Below are positions 42,210 through 43,938 of a DNA stretch of 43,938 bases, piece after piece (positions within the stretch are counted from its first letter, which is position 1; each line of letters starts with the position of its first letter). The notes beneath the pieces are model-generated. The model saw nothing but the letters and a program-made list of their open reading frames with translations, did not search any database and was not told the DNA's origin. This DNA is from WJKP01 sp964531215 (GTDB lineage Bacteria > Patescibacteriota > Patescibacteriia > CAIXNZ01). Location of the stretch: assembly GCA_964531215.1 (NCBI GenBank), contig CAZHFK010000002.1:1-43938 (forward strand), read 5' to 3'. A program made the translations under genes and the position numbers.

Positions 42210-43007
42210 ATGTTTGGTCAAATAATTATTTGGGGCATTGTTTTATTGTTAATTTTTATTCTTCTTTATAATATATTTTATATTTTAAGTATTTTATTTA
42301 ATAAAGAAGAAGATATTGAGGATAGACATTATAAAGTTAAGAAAAATTTTTATGATCTATTTTTGGCTTTATTGCAAAATTTCCGACGATTTTTAGATGT
42401 AGGACAATATCGTAGACAACATATCGATCCAAATCGAGTTGTGGCAAGTACTTTTCTTGGGCATACTATTGATAATATTAAAAAAGCTGACCCGGCTTTA
42501 AAAGTTAAGCGAGAAATTGAAAATAAGATAAGCGAGGCAATTGAAGAATTGGAAAATGCTCTTGAGAACGCCCAAAAACATAAATCTTTGGAAGCCGAAT
42601 CATATATCATTGAATGTTATGAAGAGTTAAAAATGATCAGGCAAGGTTTTAGTCAGCAAGATTCTTTTTCTCAAATCAAAGAAAGAATCGGCATGATTAT
42701 TGAGCAGGCTAGGATAATAGCTGAAGCTAATACTTTTGATGACGCAGGATCCGAGACTTCGCAGGAAAATATTCCACCACAATCAAGAAATTATTATGAG
42801 ATTTTGGGTTTAGACAAAGATGCGTCCCAAGAACAAATAAAAAAAGCCTATCGTGATTTAGCCAAAAAATATCATCCCGATCGTTATGCTGATTTGGCGG
42901 ATGATTTGCGAGATCAGGCTGAACAAAGGTTTAAAGAAATTAATGAAGCCTTTTCAGTATTATCAGATACACAAAAACGAGCAGAATATGATAGCCGGCT
43001 TAGTTAA
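42210..43007 (+). CDS. Membrane-anchored J-domain protein
   Basis: 265 aa: an N-terminal membrane helix (about 4-32), a helical middle region (about 85-190, with EIENKISEAIEELENAL) and a C-terminal J domain (about 194-263: NYYEILGLDKDAS, HPD at 222-224, FKEINEAFSVLSD). J domains stimulate the ATPase of DnaK/Hsp70. It lacks the Gly/Phe and zinc-finger parts of DnaJ, and the domain sits at the C-terminus, so it is a specialised co-chaperone recruiting DnaK to the membrane (inference). It is followed 12 nt later by the VWA gene, whose SD overlaps this stop codon. Confidence 0.88.
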   Translation: MFGQIIIWGIVLLLIFILLYNIFYILSILFNKEEDIEDRHYKVKKNFYDLFLALLQNFRRFLDVGQYRRQHIDPNRVVASTFLGHTIDNIKKADPALKVKREIENKISEAIEELENALENAQKHKSLEAESYIIECYEELKMIRQGFSQQDSFSQIKERIGMIIEQARIIAEANTFDDAGSETSQENIPPQSRNYYEILGLDKDASQEQIKKAYRDLAKKYHPDRYADLADDLRDQAEQRFKEINEAFSVLSDTQKRAEYDSRLS

Positions 43008-43014
43008 AGGAGGT
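43006..43014 (+). promoter_or_regulatory. Near-perfect SD of VWA gene
   Basis: AAAGGAGGT, 5 nt before the ATG at 43020, overlapping the stop of the J-domain gene. This suggests translational coupling. Confidence 0.75.
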
Positions 43015-43019
43015 ATTTA

Positions 43020-43838
43020 ATGAGCGATAAGATAGAAAAAAAAGATGCTGACAAAAGCCTTATTAAATCTAATGGCAGTCCGGATTTTTCAGTCATGAGA
43101 AAAAAGATTGGGATAAAAAAAGGGCAATCTTTGGGTGAATTAAAATCAGGGACTAGTTTACAGGTTGTATTTATGTTTGATATTACTGGCAGTACTTTTG
43201 CTTATTTTGAGGTTATTCGTGAGAAACTTCAGGAGATAATAGGGTCGGTTAAAAAGGAAAGTCCTGATGCCCAGTTTGCTATCTTTGCTTTTCGTAATCA
43301 TGGTGATGAAGACCGGTATCTGCAAATTTATTATACTTTCCCATTAACAGAGGATTTACAAGAAATACGAGATTATATTGTTGAGATTGAAAGAGGGGGG
43401 GGCGGTCCTGATGGTTTGACTTGTATGGAAGAATGTTTTTATGAAGCCAATCTTCTTGATTGGGAAATAAAAGCTTCTAAAGCAGTTGTTATAATAGGTG
43501 ATATGCCTCCTCATGGAGTTGTTGACCCAGTAAGTAAATGTTATGCTAATATTGATTATAAATTAGAGATTTCTAGTTTAAGAGAAAAAGGTGTAAAATT
43601 TTATAGCGTTTTTTGCCCTACACATAAAAATGATCAGATTTATCGTTTTTTTCAGTCTTTGGCAGAAGATGGTGATGGAAAGTTTATGGAAATTTCTGAA
43701 ATAGAATTGCTCTGTGAAATTTTGATTGGTATTTGCCTTAAAGAAACAGGGCAGTTTGATAAATTTGAAAAAAGGGTGAGTAACAACCCAAAATTATCAG
43801 CTTCACAAAAGACAAAACTTTTGGCACTTAAAAGTTGA
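43020..43838 (+). CDS. Cytoplasmic von Willebrand A domain protein
   Basis: 272 aa without signal or membrane helix. The VWA domain starts near residue 42 (LQVVFMFDITGST). DITGS is a MIDAS-like D-x-T-G-S of the hemicentin/VwkA type rather than the usual DxSxS. Later strands QFAIFAFRNHGDE, GGGGPDGLTCMEEC, KAVVIIGDMPPHG and VKFYSVFC fit the same family. A C-terminal helical tail follows. Paired with a membrane J-domain protein, it may act in an intracellular chaperone or stress complex (inference). A G8 run at 43395-43402 encodes the Gly stretch. Confidence 0.85.
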   Translation: MSDKIEKKDADKSLIKSNGSPDFSVMRKKIGIKKGQSLGELKSGTSLQVVFMFDITGSTFAYFEVIREKLQEIIGSVKKESPDAQFAIFAFRNHGDEDRYLQIYYTFPLTEDLQEIRDYIVEIERGGGGPDGLTCMEECFYEANLLDWEIKASKAVVIIGDMPPHGVVDPVSKCYANIDYKLEISSLREKGVKFYSVFCPTHKNDQIYRFFQSLAEDGDGKFMEISEIELLCEILIGICLKETGQFDKFEKRVSNNPKLSASQKTKLLALKS

Positions 43839-43842
43839 TAAA

Positions 43843-43869
43843 AAAAGCCCGTTTTAAAAACGGGCTTTT
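43843..43869. terminator. Bidirectional terminator at convergent gene end
   Basis: AAAAGCCCGTTTT and AAAACGGGCTTTT form a 13-bp stem with a one-base loop as drawn, in practice a shorter stem with a larger loop. It separates the VWA gene from a minus-strand gene. Confidence 0.85.
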
Positions 43870-43936
43870 AAAATTGACAAAAGTTGTTACAATTGCAGCA
43901 ATTAGGGTTACATTTGGGATTTCGTTCACATGTGGT
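43868..43936 (-). CDS. C-terminal end of a Cys-rich protein (partial)
   Basis: On the minus strand, running in from the window edge, an open frame of 22 codons ends at the TAA complementary to 43868-43870, immediately at the bidirectional terminator. It reads CERNPKCNPNCCNCNNFC before the last two residues: six of its 22 residues are Cys. Position at the terminator and the composition support a real gene end. The pattern resembles a metal- or disulfide-binding tail. The rest is outside the window, so no function can be given. Confidence 0.45.
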   Translation of the reverse strand, partial: TTCERNPKCNPNCCNCNNFCQF

Positions 43937-43938
43937 AT

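Noticed and set aside
1..43938. UGA recoding as in Gracilibacteria/SR1
   Set aside because: Conserved genes end at normal positions, Trp is encoded by TGG, and no conserved protein is split by TGA.

Overview
The window looks like chromosomal sequence from a low-GC bacterium of the Patescibacteria (Candidate Phyla Radiation). I base this on VirB2/TrbC-like 'pilin' segments used as N-terminal parts of giant secreted proteins, Asn/Thr/Ala linkers followed by thrombospondin-type-3-like repeats, minimal housekeeping genes, and start codons preceded by A/T-rich leaders without Shine-Dalgarno (SD) sequences. The standard code fits: TGG encodes Trp and genes stop normally, so there is no sign of UGA recoding. 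I cannot place it below phylum level.

Layout. (1) 1-320: two tandem small-RNA transcription units, each with a -35/-10 promoter and an intrinsic terminator, sharing a 13-nt perfect complementarity. (2) 372-3664, minus: dprA then topA. (3) 3679-3917: symmetric divergent promoters serving dprA and a structured ncRNA that folds like 6S RNA. (4) 3933-8113, minus: LCP-family gene, der, a DagK/YegS-type lipid kinase and pth, tightly packed. (5) 8286-10380, plus: lepB and hisS. (6) 10462-36160, plus: a strong promoter, rpsU, yqeY, then seven consecutive secreted or membrane-anchored genes (922, 3463, 1761, 1281, 216, 249 and 355 aa). (7) 36173-39629, plus: ybeY, dgkA, ftsA, ftsZ. (8) 39746-40911: a lipoprotein and a zinc-ribbon membrane protein. 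(9) 40914-43869: four genes with unusually strong SD sequences and their own promoters and terminators (74-aa protein, coiled-coil membrane protein, membrane J-domain protein, VWA protein). (10) The window ends inside a minus-strand gene with a Cys-rich C-terminus.

How the parts fit. Region 6 is the striking part: about 25 kb encoding a surface apparatus. Two VirB2-like proteins with long ectodomains (Big_5, IPT/TIG, LamG, Cys-rich modules) precede Cys-rich secreted proteins with DUF1566/Lcl-like, carbohydrate-binding-like, pseudopilin-like and VWA modules, then three small membrane-anchored proteins with disulfide-hairpin or calcium-binding repeats. No intrinsic terminator was seen between rpsU and ftsA, so surface display may be transcriptionally linked to ribosome and division genes. 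LCP, lepB and the lipid kinases fit envelope synthesis and secretion.

A second theme is translation. About 22 genes lack a recognisable SD, whereas rpsU (bS21) and the four genes of region 9 have strong ones. This recalls the bS21-dependent anti-SD sequestration and rpsU autoregulation described in Flavobacterium, and it is a testable hypothesis here.
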